This document shows, in pieces, positions 1 to 11,082 of a stretch of 64,000 nucleotides of DNA; within the stretch, counting starts at the first letter, position 1; each line of letters begins with the position of its first letter. The translations under genes and the position numbers were made by a program. The notes under the pieces are model-generated. The model was not told the origin of the DNA. It saw only the letters and a list, made by a program, of their open reading frames with translations, and made no database searches. This stretch comes from Rhynchopus sp. YZ270_cl-10 (taxonomy: Eukaryota; Euglenozoa; Diplonemea; Diplonemida; Diplonemidae), in NCBI GenBank assembly GCA_964035575.1, contig OZ037896.1, positions 930,001-994,000 of the forward strand. The letters run 5' to 3'.

Positions 1-67
1 TCTTTCACTATTTTTTTTTGTGAGAGCAATCAACCTCTGGATGTGTCTGTCCAGGTGTTCGTTTTTT

Positions 68-1388
68 TTACCACCGCTGCGCGATTAACAGGTTCTCGTA
101 TGGAGAATACTGTATTTTCGTAATAGACTCCAACATACGCCCCCTGCCAGGCTCCGGTATCTTCATCTGTTCCAAATCATCGACAGTCAATAACGGCACA
201 GTCTGAGGGGATTAAAAAAATGTGATTATAATTTTAGTGATCATTTTTTTTAAATTTGATAACCTTTTTTGCTTGGGTTTTGATGATATCACAATAGGGG
301 GAAGAAGAGACTTTAATGAGAGAAACCTAACGTACTGTTTATCCTGCAAATTTCGATAAAGTTACAAAAAATCCTTCAAATCACCCCCCCCTTCATACCT
401 CAATGTCTATCTCATTGTCAAGCAGGATTGTTGTAAATGCGGCTAGACCTATTGCAACGAGCCAATCCCTTACTGAGTGATAGGTGTCTGTCAGCGGGGG
501 GGCGTGCTGGTGCACAACGGGAGGGGTGTTCGCGGGCACAACACGACTGTCACGCTGCTGCTGTCTCTGCCGGGACTCCGTTGTCGACGGGAGCCTCGCG
601 CTAGGGGTACGTGGACGTGACGCTGTGACGCTACTACTCCTTTTACTGTGTCTCGCAGAGGGCGACCTACACGTTGACCCACCACGCATTGAAAACGTCG
701 AAAACGCAAAGGCCTTGCTAGGACTCGTACTCCGCTCACATAACCTCTTCACAGTTCGACTCACCCCTGGGCTTACCGGGGCAAACCCTGTTGCACTGAC
801 GAACAGATGATAGGACTGCAACGCACAGCACCATTTGGCTAATGCCAATGCAGCGGGCGATGCCTTCTCGAGGTCTGCGTGGTGGAGCACCTCTAAGGGC
901 GGGAGGCTCTGCAGGGCGCGTTGCGCTGCAGGAGGAAGAGAGGCGAGGTCGAGAGTGAAGAGCTCTGCAAGCAGCGCTGCGGGGGAGGGGCAGAGGAGGG
1001 GGGCAAGCGTGGCCCAGCTAGCCTGCGCAGAGGAGATGGTGTCGGTGCAGAGAGCCACGAGGCAGGTTGCGAAGGGGGCAAAGCAGTGCGGCGCTGTGTG
1101 GTGTGCCCCAAAGCGGCTGAAGTCGTCCTCGCTCAGTTTCTTCAGCCGTCTACACGCAACAAGATACTCCCGATCGGCTGTCCTATCCTCAGAGAGCACC
1201 ATCCTAGCTCGCGGTGCTGCACGCGGTTTGGGATTATCCAACTCCGATCGTTTGCTTGTCGTCACCAAACCTGCCTCCTTTGCACTGCAAAACGCACCGC
1301 TATGCTGTTTCATCACATTCCATTCTTTATGCCACGCAACGTTCTGCCTACCACGCGCGCTGTTGCCTTGCAGCACCGCGAGAGCCAT
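68..1388 (-). CDS. Dynein-stalk-like helical protein with C-terminal SAM domain
   Basis: Two exons, 399-1388 and 68-202, joined across a 196-bp GTATGA...CAG intron (203-398) in phase 0; about 374 residues. The join completes a SAM domain: VRDWLVAIGL near residue 305 in exon 2, then LLTVDDLEQMKIPEPGRGRM in the last exon, ending with TAA. Residues about 80-195 resemble the helical microtubule-binding stalk region of dynein heavy chains, with a phrase like the family's 'S.A...L..W..A...Y' (ASPAALALAKWCCALQSYH). No AAA motor is present, so this is not a dynein. SAM domains usually oligomerise or bind partners, so an axonemal or cytoskeletal scaffold role is an inference. The middle (residues 210-300) is low-complexity Ser/Arg-rich. 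ATG at 1388 is the first in frame. The exon join is strong; the dynein resemblance is moderate. Confidence 0.72.
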
Positions 1389-2133
1389 GATTGTTTATGC
1401 TATTTCAGCACCTATTTGATGAGTTGATTATAAAGAAAAAAGAAAATAGCTTGAAACCTAAAACGCAGCTCAGTCGAGCTCTATGATGCCAAGAATGGGG
1501 GACGTGAGAGATCCGTAAAAGAACGGAGGAGGTTCACAAGCACTCCGCAAGCCACACCAAATTTTGGATGGGGGTTCTTTCCGTACTTCAAAAAAATATA
1601 ACTCTCTATTGATTATTTTTGGTTTTGGTTGAGACACACCAAAAGTGTCGATTCTGTAGAATCACTGAACCACCCCATATCCTTCATCACATCGTTGATT
1701 ATTCTTCCCCTAGGAAAATTCGCGTACATCGTAACCAGGAATGGGGCTTTTTGAACAATAAAGGCAAATAACGCTAAGTCAATAGTAACACAAAATGTCT
1801 GAATAAAATGATCACGAAGACAAAACAAGAAAGTAACATAGTACATGTTGGAGCATACCTAGAGGTGGCGTGTCGGGTTGTACCTGCACACTAATAACCT
1901 CCCTCAGTTCGATTCGAGTCGCACTGCTCACGATGCGATCTTTAGTTTGCGGAGAAGAAAACAGTTTCCGACAAAAAAAACAAGTAATTGCTATCGGAAA
2001 AAAAACGGGGTGTGATGTGGAACTCCATCCTGTAGAAATAATCTACAACACGCCCAGCATTCTGCTCTTCTGCAGGTATTCTAACGCTCTTCGTACGCTG
2101 CCAGACCCACTGGGACGCCAGCATCTGAAACGT
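1389..2133. other. Intergenic, no gene seen
   Basis: AT-rich spacer upstream of the SAM-domain gene. Short open frames occur here but lack the GC-rich third positions of neighbouring genes, and none shows a recognisable motif. Confidence 0.5.
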
Positions 2134-2400
2134 TCAAGAAGGGGGGCTGTCCTCTTCTTCCAGCACCATCTGCTCGATAGCGTTGTTGGACGCCCGCTCG
2201 GCAGGCTCGGCGTGTTCCAGCTCGTTTTTGTCCACAGGCCCCCCACATTGTCGTCGTCGTTGGAGCAGTGCGGAAGGAACACAGAATGCACAGACTACAA
2301 CACATCGATCACACCAGGCGCATCAGCACCTCCAGCAAATCGCCAGGATGCTACGGTGGTTTCGAAAATCGCGCAGAGTTTTCCACAGCACACCCCGCTT
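2134..2400 (-). CDS. Candidate terminal exon(s) of an unidentified gene
   Basis: The minus strand here has GC-rich third positions like the host genes. A frame ending at TGA (2134-2136) reads as an acidic tail (ELEHAEPAERASNNAIEQMV). Just upstream, a second coding-like stretch joins it in phase if a 35-bp GTGCTG...GTAG intron (about 2295-2329) is removed. The joined piece has spaced cysteines (GVCCGKLC, CAFC, QCGG) that faintly recall a RING or similar zinc finger, but the last ligand pair is incomplete. No start codon or upstream exon could be placed. This may be the 3' end of a gene whose other exons lie in 2400-3800, or a relic. Confidence 0.3.
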
Positions 2401-2539
2401 TTTTCTTAGCAATTACTTGTCCTTGTTGTTATTGTTGTTTTCAACCACCTTCCTTCAACCCTTGTAGGATCAGTTGTTATTTTTTTCGCGAAAACATGAA
2501 ATTACACATTTCAAGAGAACAAATTAAAAAGGGTCCTTA

Positions 2540-2780
2540 TTTGCATTTTTGGGCTCCGCCCGTGCAGTGGTGGGGTCAATCTCGAAAATTGGACAATTTT
2601 TTGACCACTTAAATTTTGAGAAATATGAGTCCGGTTGCTTATACGTGGGGCCCATTTTCGGCTAAAATTTTCCTCAAAATCTGGTTTTGTAAAATTGACC
2701 CTTTACTCCCCCCCCACATCGATTTCAATACTATACCTTACTTCACCTACGGTTGCCCTTACAGGGGGGTGAAGGAAGGT
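2540..2780 (+). repeat. Transposon-derived repeat block (copy 1)
   Basis: This block is repeated in reverse orientation, in two tandem copies, inside the hAT-like element at 10592-11082. Its core (GTGGTGGGGTCAATCT near 2570) recurs in the MITE at 63376-63740. I could not define ends for this copy. Occurrence in both orientations and inside bounded elements marks it as mobile DNA, not a gene. Confidence 0.65.
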
Positions 2781-2879
2781 AAGTTGAAAAGCTCCGTCAT
2801 TTTTTCTCTTTTAAGACGCCAAATTTTGGACATCAATAAGTGAAGTGCAAAGTACGGTAAAATTAAAGTTTGAAATACA

Positions 2880-2970
2880 AAGCCCTCTCGTGTACCTTGG
2901 TACATGACCGGCTGTACTGGGGGGTGGACACCCAACTATGCAATCCATTTCGTGGTTTACATCTGATATA
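2880..2970 (+). repeat. Long-form CCTCTCG element (copy 1)
   Basis: Begins GCCCTCTCGTG and contains CATTTCG near its end. Related stretches lie at about 18886-18975 and 42659-42735, both inside introns of minus-strand genes and in this same orientation. Short inverted segments within it suggest a folded RNA on the transcribed strand. Function unknown. Confidence 0.5.
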
Positions 2971-3696
2971 GATAATTAAAGCTGTGTCTTGTGGGGAAGT
3001 ATGCTGGGGGTTCCTTCTGGTTATTAACATTTCAGAGAGGAAAAAGAGCGTGCAGGATGGATGCATGAGTCCACACTACTAAAGGAATAACACTGTAAGA
3101 AGTCTTGCAGTGCGAAACACAAATTGATTCAAAAAAGAAGAGATTGGTCCGAAACAACGTTGTTTTGTTGGTTTGATTGTTTTATTTTTTTGGGTGCTTT
3201 CAAATCGGATGGGGTCTAATATTATTTTGCGATGCGATGCACTGCGTTGCTTTCAGAACACAACACATCTCAAAAAAGGGTTTAGTCAGAGGGTTCGAAG
3301 AAAAAGGTGTGCACAAGATGCGTCATATGCAACAAACTCCATAAAAAAAAGAAAGCAGCATAGAACTGTATAGGGTAGCCAACAATGTGACCTGAGTTTT
3401 GTATCTTGCAGCCTTGTATTGGCACAGGCCGTGCGTGTCACCTCTCATACTGCATACCGCACGCATAAAGCGGGAAAAAGATCGGGTCTTTTGTTTGTGC
3501 GCTCAAAGCCGGGAAAACAAAAAGGTGAAAAAATGTGTTAAACTGAAGTACGGTTGTTGTGGTTAATTGAGTACTCAAAGAAAACAAGCAAGCTTCTGTT
3601 TTTTTTCAATCCGTTTTGTTTGCCCTGCAGCGCTGCCTCCAATCTTTTTAGAATTGACAACAAGTTGTTTTATCAAAAAATAAAAGAAAAGTTTAT

Positions 3697-3731
3697 AAGA
3701 TGATCCTAAGCCTCTCGTGCTTAGTCATCTT
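3697..3731 (-). repeat. CTCTCGT-loop hairpin, extended 13-bp stem
   Basis: On the plus strand an outer arm AAGATGA/TCATCTT encloses an inner stem CTAAGC/GCTTAG around the 7-base loop CTCTCGT. It lies about 80 bp beyond the stop codon of the secreted-protein gene, so it is probably in that transcript's 3' UTR. In sister copies the outer stem keeps G-U pairing only when read on the minus strand (for example AAGGUGA with UCAUCUU), which points to the minus strand as the RNA strand. Confidence 0.6.
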
Positions 3732-3808
3732 AGAAAAAAGAAACAAAACTTGAAAGAATAAACCTCTCGCATCATAAGATGGGAGTAAGTCATAGTATAT
3801 TACGCACT

Positions 3809-4567
3809 TCACTGCGCAATGGAGCGAAGCTTCTCACCTGCAGGGACAGGGACATCTGCTCCAAGGAGGACAAGAGACACCTCGAATTTGATGTACCTGC
3901 ACGTCTCTATGGGTCTCGTAGGGTGGAAATCCACCTGATTGTAGTACACACCTGCCTCAGGCACAAAGATGCCACCCACAGGAAACGTGGCCGTGTCGCC
4001 CTTCTCTTCAACGGTGAACCTCTGCGACTCGAATGCAGGGTTTGACATTGTGACGGAGCCTTCGTACGGGCCCTCAAGATGGCAGCCACTCGTAACTTCC
4101 AGAACAATCTCCTTCACGTACGGTGCCCGATAGTCCATCACGATGCTGCCAACGGGGGTATCGCGGGAGAAGTGCATCGTCATGGTCTTGTCATTGGTGG
4201 CGTTCATCGTGTACACGTTGGAAGAGGTGTGCACAGACACATCGCAGCTCAGGTCCGAAAGGGAAAGGGTGAAAGTACCGTCCGTCAGCAGCTGTGTCGG
4301 AATAAGTGCACCCGACTGTCCCGCCACGCTGTAGCTCTTGCGCACTCCAAGCGATGCAGTGCCAAGCGTCATGCTCACTGGGTGCGCACACTCGCCCGCC
4401 TCCCAATACACTGCTGTGTCGTACAGCAGCGTGTGGTCTGCGTTCTGCAGCGAAAACACATGGGAGCCTCCGGCAGGGATGTGCACAGTCGTGCTGGAGA
4501 CCACCTCAGACACAGTGCTCGCAATGAGCTGCGTCAGTACCGTTGCGAAGAGGGCACACTTCGACAT
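3809..4567 (-). CDS. Secreted or surface protein of unknown function
   Basis: An intronless ORF of 252 residues. I chose the ATG at 4567 because it opens directly with a signal-peptide-like segment (MSKCALFATVLTQLIAST); the upstream in-frame ATG at 4624 would bury it behind a polar stretch. The mature part is Thr/Ser/Val-rich with an alternating pattern suggesting beta-sandwich folds, four scattered cysteines (near ECAHP, LSCDV, SGCHL and ETCRY) that could form disulphides, and NAT as a possible N-glycosylation site. There is no membrane anchor or GPI-type tail. I do not recognise the family. The 3' UTR carries the hairpin at 3697-3731. Confidence 0.68.
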   Translation of the reverse strand: MSKCALFATVLTQLIASTVSEVVSSTTVHIPAGGSHVFSLQNADHTLLYDTAVYWEAGECAHPVSMTLGTASLGVRKSYSVAGQSGALIPTQLLTDGTFTLSLSDLSCDVSVHTSSNVYTMNATNDKTMTMHFSRDTPVGSIVMDYRAPYVKEIVLEVTSGCHLEGPYEGSVTMSNPAFESQRFTVEEKGDTATFPVGGIFVPEAGVYYNQVDFHPTRPIETCRYIKFEVSLVLLGADVPVPAGEKLRSIAQ

Positions 4568-5418
4568 TGTGATTGGAGTGGTGTGTTCTGCAAAGCTCTG
4601 CATTGTGCTAGGTGATGTTGCCAACTTATTGTATGCTATGGCATAATGTTGAAAACTTTATCGTATCAACCCGGAAAAGATCAAACATTTTTTACTCATT
4701 TTTACACATGTTACCGGTACGGTACTATTTTCTTTTAGACAACACATGGTCGCCGTTTACTCTACACAGGGGTAATGAAACGTTGGGGTGGATAGAGCGT
4801 CTTTTTTTTCTCTCTTTTTCTTTTTTTGCAGAAACATACTGAAGGATAGAGACACGACAGATAAACAAACCAAAGAGGGGGGGGAAAGATAGTTTTTTGC
4901 AGGATGATTCTAAACCTACAAAAAAAAGATGAAAAAATGCCATCCAAAAATGTTGCTGGTTGTCTAAGGCAAAAGAGCTGCGGTATTACTTATTTTTTTG
5001 TGGAAACAAAACAAAATAAATAGCTATTGATACAGGCACCAAATAGAAGCTATCTCCTACCTGAAGACTCTTATCTGCATCATCGCTTCTGCCTTGTGAA
5101 AGCCAGAAGGCAATGATTTATTTTTTGAAAAAATGTTTGAATAGTGCAGTTGCCACCTGTGCAAGCTCCACTGTCCTGTTTTTTTTGTTAGGCGACCCTA
5201 AGGAAGAAAGGTTGAGAAATAAATATGCCTCATGCGCACACACATCTTTTCCAAAAGTGTTATAATTTGGATTGTGACACTCCCTTCTTCGTGTAAAGTG
5301 AAAGGTTGATTGCACACCATGCACACCTCCTCCTTGTGTGTCATCTCTCCAACACCTTCACAACTGTGCAAAAGGAAATGAAAGCAAAACCTAAAGCTGT
5401 CACTCCATCCTTCTTTTC
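4568..5418. other. Intergenic, AT-rich
   Basis: Mostly homopolymer-rich DNA. A weak relative of the CCTC-loop hairpins (GCCTCATGCGC near 5227) is the only structure seen. No gene recognised. Confidence 0.45.
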
Positions 5419-8400
5419 TTACCCCGTATAAGCACCTTCTGGTGCGTGCTGCAATGGCATGAGGGGATGGGTTGTGTTTCCCACTCCCTTTCCTCTGCCT
5501 TTGCGGTCCAGCTTGGGGAGCGCGCCATCGCGAGTGTTCGGCCCGTTCTTGCGCAGGCGTGTGTCTGGGATGGGCAGGTTGAGGGAGGAATACTGCGAGC
5601 TGGCAGGGTTCCTGTCTCGCTGCCTGCCACGTACCTTCTCAATGGCGAGGTGCATAGTGGAGCCGAGGTAGCCAAACGAGGTGCGGCACTCAACGGTATT
5701 TCGCTCCATTCTTTGCAGTTCGAGGTGTCTGTTGTTGTGGTGGTGGTGTTTGGAAAAATAAGCGGGTATAAATTAGTCAATCCCTGCGAACAGCTACAAT
5801 ACATATAGCCGATGCAGTACACAAAGAAATGCAATTTTTGAAAAAAAAATTGAAAATACAAAAACAAAACCCCTTTAGCGCATCTTTGATACATTAACTC
5901 CGAAACGCCGGAAGAGAACCCGAAACTGTTCCTATCCGATCTTCTGAAAAATAAAAACTGGTATCTGAGTTTAAGCTGGTCTGATAAAGAAAGAAATGAA
6001 ATCAGAAAAAGAATTTTTCGTTGTTTTCGATGTTTTCCTTTCCTCCCCTACAACCTTTGCAAGGCAGTTGTCTCAAAAAAAAGGGGGGAATACCTTTTGA
6101 GCTCAGGATCGTTTGTCTTTTTCATAGAGTATTGGATCATCCTTTGTACATTCTGCTGTATCTCTTCTCCGTGGTCTATGGCCGGGAGCACGACACCAGC
6201 GTCAGCACCTCCACCACCACCCTTCTCCCCATCCGCCCCTTCTACCTCGCCCTTCTGGTCCATCGAGCACGGCTCTGCCGGTGCGTCCTCAGCAGCCAGC
6301 ACATCCCCAAAGGTTGTTACAGGGACCACAGAGCGGACGTTCTCGGGGTATTTCGAGGAGAAGTAGTGCGTCCGAACTGCTTCTCGTGTGTCTGGGTCGA
6401 GGTCTGGTTCTTCATCTTCCCTTGCCCCTTCCTTTTTGCATTCTTGTATGCCCATCGGATCCATATGTTTGAATACATCTTGAAAGAGTCCAGAAAGCTG
6501 TGCAGACCAGCCTCCTTTGTTTCCAAAGGTTGCGACGGGAAGTCCATCGGAGTCCCATATTTTTACGATGCAGTCTGAAGAGCCGGTAATGATATAGATG
6601 GTCTCTGTGTCAGATGCAAGCGATTCAAGAACGTTAATAGCCTTTGTATGCGCTGTGATGGAAAGACAGAGGAAAATACGGTGTTGGTTGGTGTTTGATC
6701 GTGCCGTTCCTTTGCTGCTCTTTCGTTTCTTTGGTCGGGAGGTGGTTGCGATGACAGAGGTGATCTTCCCTATGCGCGGCTTCCTCTCGACGGAGAGACC
6801 TACTTCGTCTGCAACCTTTTCTTTATCTTCAGAGTGTTTTCTTTTGAGGTCTTCCTCCTTTGCAATCTGTATCAACAATTCTGTTACATCAAACGCAGAA
6901 AGATAGCCTTCATCGTCACCAATAAAGAGCTTCTGCAACGATGCGCAATACAATACAGAACGCACCGCCTCCCCTGCAGTATGGCTTGCGGGGATGCATG
7001 CGTGGAGGGAAGACTGATGGGTGTCCTTTCTTATTCTCCAGAAGCATGCGTCTCCGTTGCCATGCACCGTCACCACCACTGTAGATGAGATACATGCCAA
7101 CCCTTCTACAGACTGCGAGGCAAACCGCTGGGTCACGCCTTGGAATGCAGTGAATTCCTGTGCTCCAGTCATTCCTCGAGCTTTGGTCATTGCACCGGAA
7201 ATCATATTTTGCATCTTCGAGCGTACAGCGGTAGGAGCAAGGGAAGGGGTCGGTGCTGCCCCAGTAGTGGGAGGAGGAGGATCTGCGATGGAGACCGTTG
7301 AGTCGCGTAGGGGGTCTTTCCCTTCCGCTGCGCTGTCTCTTCTGTCGTCGTTCTCTGTGATCTCTTTGTCCTTTTCTTTGTCGATGTCGTCCTTTTCCTT
7401 TTCCTCGCGGAGGTGCGCTGGCAGGTCTTTGAGATACGAGTCTTCTCGTCGTCGTCCCTTTGTTCCGGCGATGGCGGAGAGAACGTTGCCGAAGCCTCTG
7501 GTGATGGCGGCCTCGTTGTCGTTGGAGACGGAGATGAGCGACATATTGCTGAGGGAGAAGAGCAGGAGGTAGCCCTTAGTGGTGCCGACGACGAGGCGCG
7601 ATGGGGCGGAGAACTGCATGGAGAGGCAGAAGCCGTAGTTCTCTAGCGCGAGGGAGGAGACCGGGCGCATGACCTGCCCTATTTGCGCGATTTTGAGCTC
7701 GTCGTGGAACATAACAATCTTCGTACTAACGCCGGCACAGAGAAGATGCTCCTCACTGTTGAGGTTGAGGATGAGCGAGGTGCACGCCGTCACCTCGTCG
7801 TACGACCCATAGTTGAACACCCGAAGCACAATCTTCTTATGCGCATTCACCAAATACATATTCCCGTCGCTGCAGCACAGTACCATTCTCCTTGGAATGG
7901 TCGAAACTGCAGCCGCAGTGAGCTTGTGGGATGCATAGTTTACAGTCAAAAACTCAGGGTACCAAGCAGTAATGTGCAACCCAGACCCAATATGCCAGGT
8001 GATAACACATTCGCGATCAACGGAGACCAAGTGGCCAGTACCACTGAGGATGAGAATTGTGATGATCGGACGGACGTGGCCGTTGACCTGGCGTTGTACG
8101 TTGATGCCCGCCTCGACACGCTCCTGGACAGATTTGGTGCGGAAGAGAACCGGCTCGGAGCTGCCTGTTATTATAGTTTGCCGTTCGACATCCCATGCCA
8201 AGCACCGGAAAGAATCCTCCTTCAGACGCGCATGCTTGTCAACCAGCGTTTGCACACAACGGAACGTCCGCGTATCCCATATCTTAATGGTTTTATCAAC
8301 AGAGAGCGAGATGAGACGATAGTTCGGCATGAACATAACCTGCGATAAGGGGTGGGTGTGCTCCATCCTCCGAAACAGACACGTCGCTGTGAGTGGATTC

Positions 8401-9881
8401 CAGATTACAAACTTCCGGTTTTCCCCCCAAGAGACAAGCAAATTTAACTCTGGCGAATAATCAAACCCAAACACCGCCCTATTTTCCCTTTTCACCAACG
8501 AATGGATCGGCGTCACGGTCGCACCGTCACGCATACGCACATAGGAGGTACTCTTTTCCACATTGAAAATCTGTATGCTTTGGTCCGTCGACGCAGAGAT
8601 GTAACCGTCCAGCGAGGGCACATCCAACACCTTTGTTACATATGAATTGGCAGCGTGCACCTTCCATTTGTCAGGTCGATGCAAATTCTCGTCCAACCCC
8701 CCTGCATCGAAAGCATCCACCTTCTTCGCACGGTAGCAACTCACCACCCCACCGTCTGACCCAAATAAATACGACCCCCCAGCCCCCATTGTTGGCGCAA
8801 AATCCATTGTAAGTGTCGGCTTGGGAAATTCAAGCAAAGGCAGCGCATCGATCATCTGAATCTCCCTTGCCGCCCCTTCATCATCCACCTCTGCCACATC
8901 ATTGGTCACAACACGCTTTGCCTTCTTCACCGGCGCCTTACCTCTGAGAACCGCAGCCAGCTCTGGCCCAAACGCTTGCCGACCTGCTTCAGGTAGAGCC
9001 TCAGTATATCGTTGCACCTGCGGCCTCTGTCTCATCGGGTTCAAACCCCTACTGAATGAATCCACACCTTTTAGCGTTTTAATCAATGCGGTTCTGCCCC
9101 TCCCCATTACGCTACTATCGTACACCGACACAACACGATCTGATTGGAGAATGAACACCCTATTCACAGTCGCCACCCAACGCATATCTTGTAACATCGC
9201 GCCCGGAGGCGCCTGATGAAAAAGCTTTCCATTAACCTGCAATGAAGTTGGATGCCACAAAAAGGCGCATCCATCATGCCCTGCAGTATAATACACATCA
9301 TTAATCGTATTATGTATACAAGCGAATATCGAATCACGATGTCCTTTTCCTTCGTAAAACGCTGGAGTCCGAGAAAATCCTTGCATATGCGTATCAACAG
9401 TAGAAGGTAAATGCCGGGAGGTCATCAAAAAGGTGCAGAATTCCTCCCATCCTACTATTCCATTTGCGTCATAGTCAAGCGAAGTAAACCAATTTGTTAG
9501 TGTTTCCTCCGAAGCTCCGGGGAGAAAGGCGGAGCCAAAGGCACTGATAAACTCTGTTCGTCGCATGCCTTCGACTCCTTCGTTTTCTTTTGCGGCAAAA
9601 AGGTTTTTTATATCGGCGAGAACCGGATCCATAGGGGATTTGATCTCCGCAGGGATTGCCGTGCTTTTAGTAAAAGGTCCTCCCCGAGCGGAAGGGGACG
9701 ATACAGCAGGTGGAGGGGATACCATTGTGGTTTTCACTTTGCGGTCTCCACGCCGTGCCAGCATAGCGTCTTGCCAGATGGAGACCGTTGACCGCATGCG
9801 TTTGCTGACATTGGTATGAACTTCCAAAAGTTTGTCAATCACCTCGCTGTTGCCACTTCCATTCTGTTGGAAGTATTTCAT
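5419..9881 (-). CDS. EF-hand/WD40 repeat protein of ciliary type (WDR64/EFCAB8-like)
   Basis: Three exons: 6094-9881, 5893-5943 and 5419-5728, joined in phase across introns 5944-6093 and 5729-5892 (both GTAT...CAG); about 1382 residues. An EF-hand loop (DYDANGIVGWEE, residues 136-147) follows a 75-residue linker, then many WD40 repeats (for example SVDKTIKIWDTR and TGSSDCIVKIWDSDG) spread over about 190-1150, interrupted by a charged Asp/Glu/Lys-rich insert near 850-900. The last two exons add a basic tail that is invisible in the long ORF alone. Proteins combining EF-hands with two WD40 propellers (WDR49, WDR64 and EFCAB8 types) are found mainly in cilia; an axonemal role here is inferred. 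The second exon is only 51 bp and supports micro-exon splicing. The start at MKYFQQNGSG is the only sensible ATG. Confidence 0.88.
6035..6076 (-). repeat. Intronic hairpin repeat (copy 1)
   Basis: This 40-bp block lies in intron 1 of the EF-hand/WD40 gene, 17 bp from the donor. It recurs nearly identically at 24331-24372 in intron 1 of the Sac3/GANP gene, in the same orientation. On the transcribed strand it can fold as CAAC...CCTTGCAAAGG...GTTG. Confidence 0.65.
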
Positions 9882-10004
9882 TTTTGGGGGGAAAAAAAGC
9901 CTTTTCGGCTTCTGTTGGGTGTGATTTTTGTAGATGAGGGTAACCGAGATACATTTTGGTGAAGTATAAAAAAAGATGTCATTAAAAGTGTAGTTACCTC
10001 CTTG

Positions 10005-10115
10005 TGGTTTGATGCGTTGACGCTTTCACACCTTATCTTACCTTTTGAAGTGGTGTTGCGGAGTACGGTTTGGGTGAACGATACGACACTTTCCGTTCAC
10101 AAAAGTAGTGTGCGT
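10005..10115 (+). repeat. GCGGAGYAC repeat (copy 1)
   Basis: Shares GATGCGTTGACGCT, GTGTTGCGGAG and CTTTCCG-TCACAAA-GTAGTG blocks with copies at 43609-43733 (HECT intron) and 63788-63900, all in the same orientation. GCGGA and TCCGC can pair around a short spacer. No coding capacity. Confidence 0.6.
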
Positions 10116-10591
10116 AAAAACACCGAATTTCTGGGGTGGGTTGGGTTGCAAGTAGAGTGGAGGGGGGGAAATGGTGATGATACCTTTTTTTTGTATTGTT
10201 TTGGTCAGTTTTTTTTTATTTTTTGCCTTTTTAAAATTTTCCCTGTGGATAAAGGAAAAAAAAGGGGTGGGGGGTAATAAAAATCTCTCTCTTTCTCGCG
10301 GTCTCTCACCTAAGCTCCTCTGGTAGGGATTGTTTGCCCTTCCTCACTTCACCCTCCCCCAGTCCTATTTTTATTTTATTTTATTTTTTTTGTTGAGAAT
10401 TTTCCGAGACACTTAGCACATTCCACAAAAGGGGAAAAAGAACAATAAAAAAACACTCCTCACCTCCCTACCCATTCCTACCTATGCCAATAGTTTTTTT
10501 TTTTTTGTTTTTTTTTTTTTTGGAATGACAACATTTCTTTTTCTCCAGATCTCTGCTCTTAGTTCTTAGTTAAACCTCTTTCTGCCACCTA

Positions 10592-11082
10592 CAGACTGCA
10601 GACTAATAAATCATTTAATTAATTACATTACCCACCCGGTTTTTTTTGAAAATGGGCCTCACGTATAAGCAACCGGGCTCATATTTTTCAAAATTTAAGT
10701 GGTCAAAAAATTGTCCAATTTTCGAGATTGACCCCACCACTGCACGGGCGGATCCCAAAAATGCAAATAAGGACCCTTTTCCACAACCTTCCTTCACCCC
10801 CCCGGTAGGGTAACCGAAGGTGAAGTCAATATTACAAACCCGGATTTTGAGGAAATTTTTGGCCGAAAATGGGCCCCAGCTATTAGTGACCGGGCTCATA
10901 TTGTCCAAAATTTAAGTCATTAAAATTGTGTCCATTTCTTCAGATTGACCCCATCACTGACTGGGATCGGCCCAAAAATGCAAATAACGGCGTTTTCGCC
11001 TGCATTGTTCGTTACGAAACCCCGTGCAGACTAGCATTTAATTAATTAATTACCAGACCCCCAATCCTTAGTCTGCAGACTG
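10592..11082. mobile_element. Non-autonomous hAT-like element, 491 bp
   Basis: Ends are CAGACTGCAGACTAA on the left and its near-perfect inverse on the right (one mismatch), with hAT-style CAG...CTG termini. It is flanked by a perfect 8-bp duplication GCCACCTA at 10584-10591 and 11083-11090. The interior has TTAATTAA-rich arms and two tandem diverged copies of the block also seen at 2540-2780 (reverse orientation). There is no transposase ORF, so movement would depend on a transposase in trans. The perfect duplication suggests a recent insertion. Confidence 0.82.

Larger units (their letters stand above)
2401..3808. other. Intergenic with dispersed repeats
   Basis: AT-rich DNA holding a transposon-derived block (about 2540-2780), a long-form CCTCTCG element (about 2880-2970), a GTGCG/CGCAC hairpin with a CCTCTC loop (3431-3463), and the CTAAGC/GCTTAG hairpin at 3697-3731, which would fall in the 3' UTR of the next minus-strand gene. 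No coding signal is clear. Confidence 0.5.

Noticed and set aside
2863-3066. 67-codon minus-strand ORF
   Set aside because: It lies across the dispersed long-form CCTCTCG element, and related elements elsewhere do not keep the frame.
3697-3731. Hairpin family as hammerhead ribozymes or tRNAs
   Set aside because: The catalytic core boxes of hammerheads and the tRNA D/T arms are absent.
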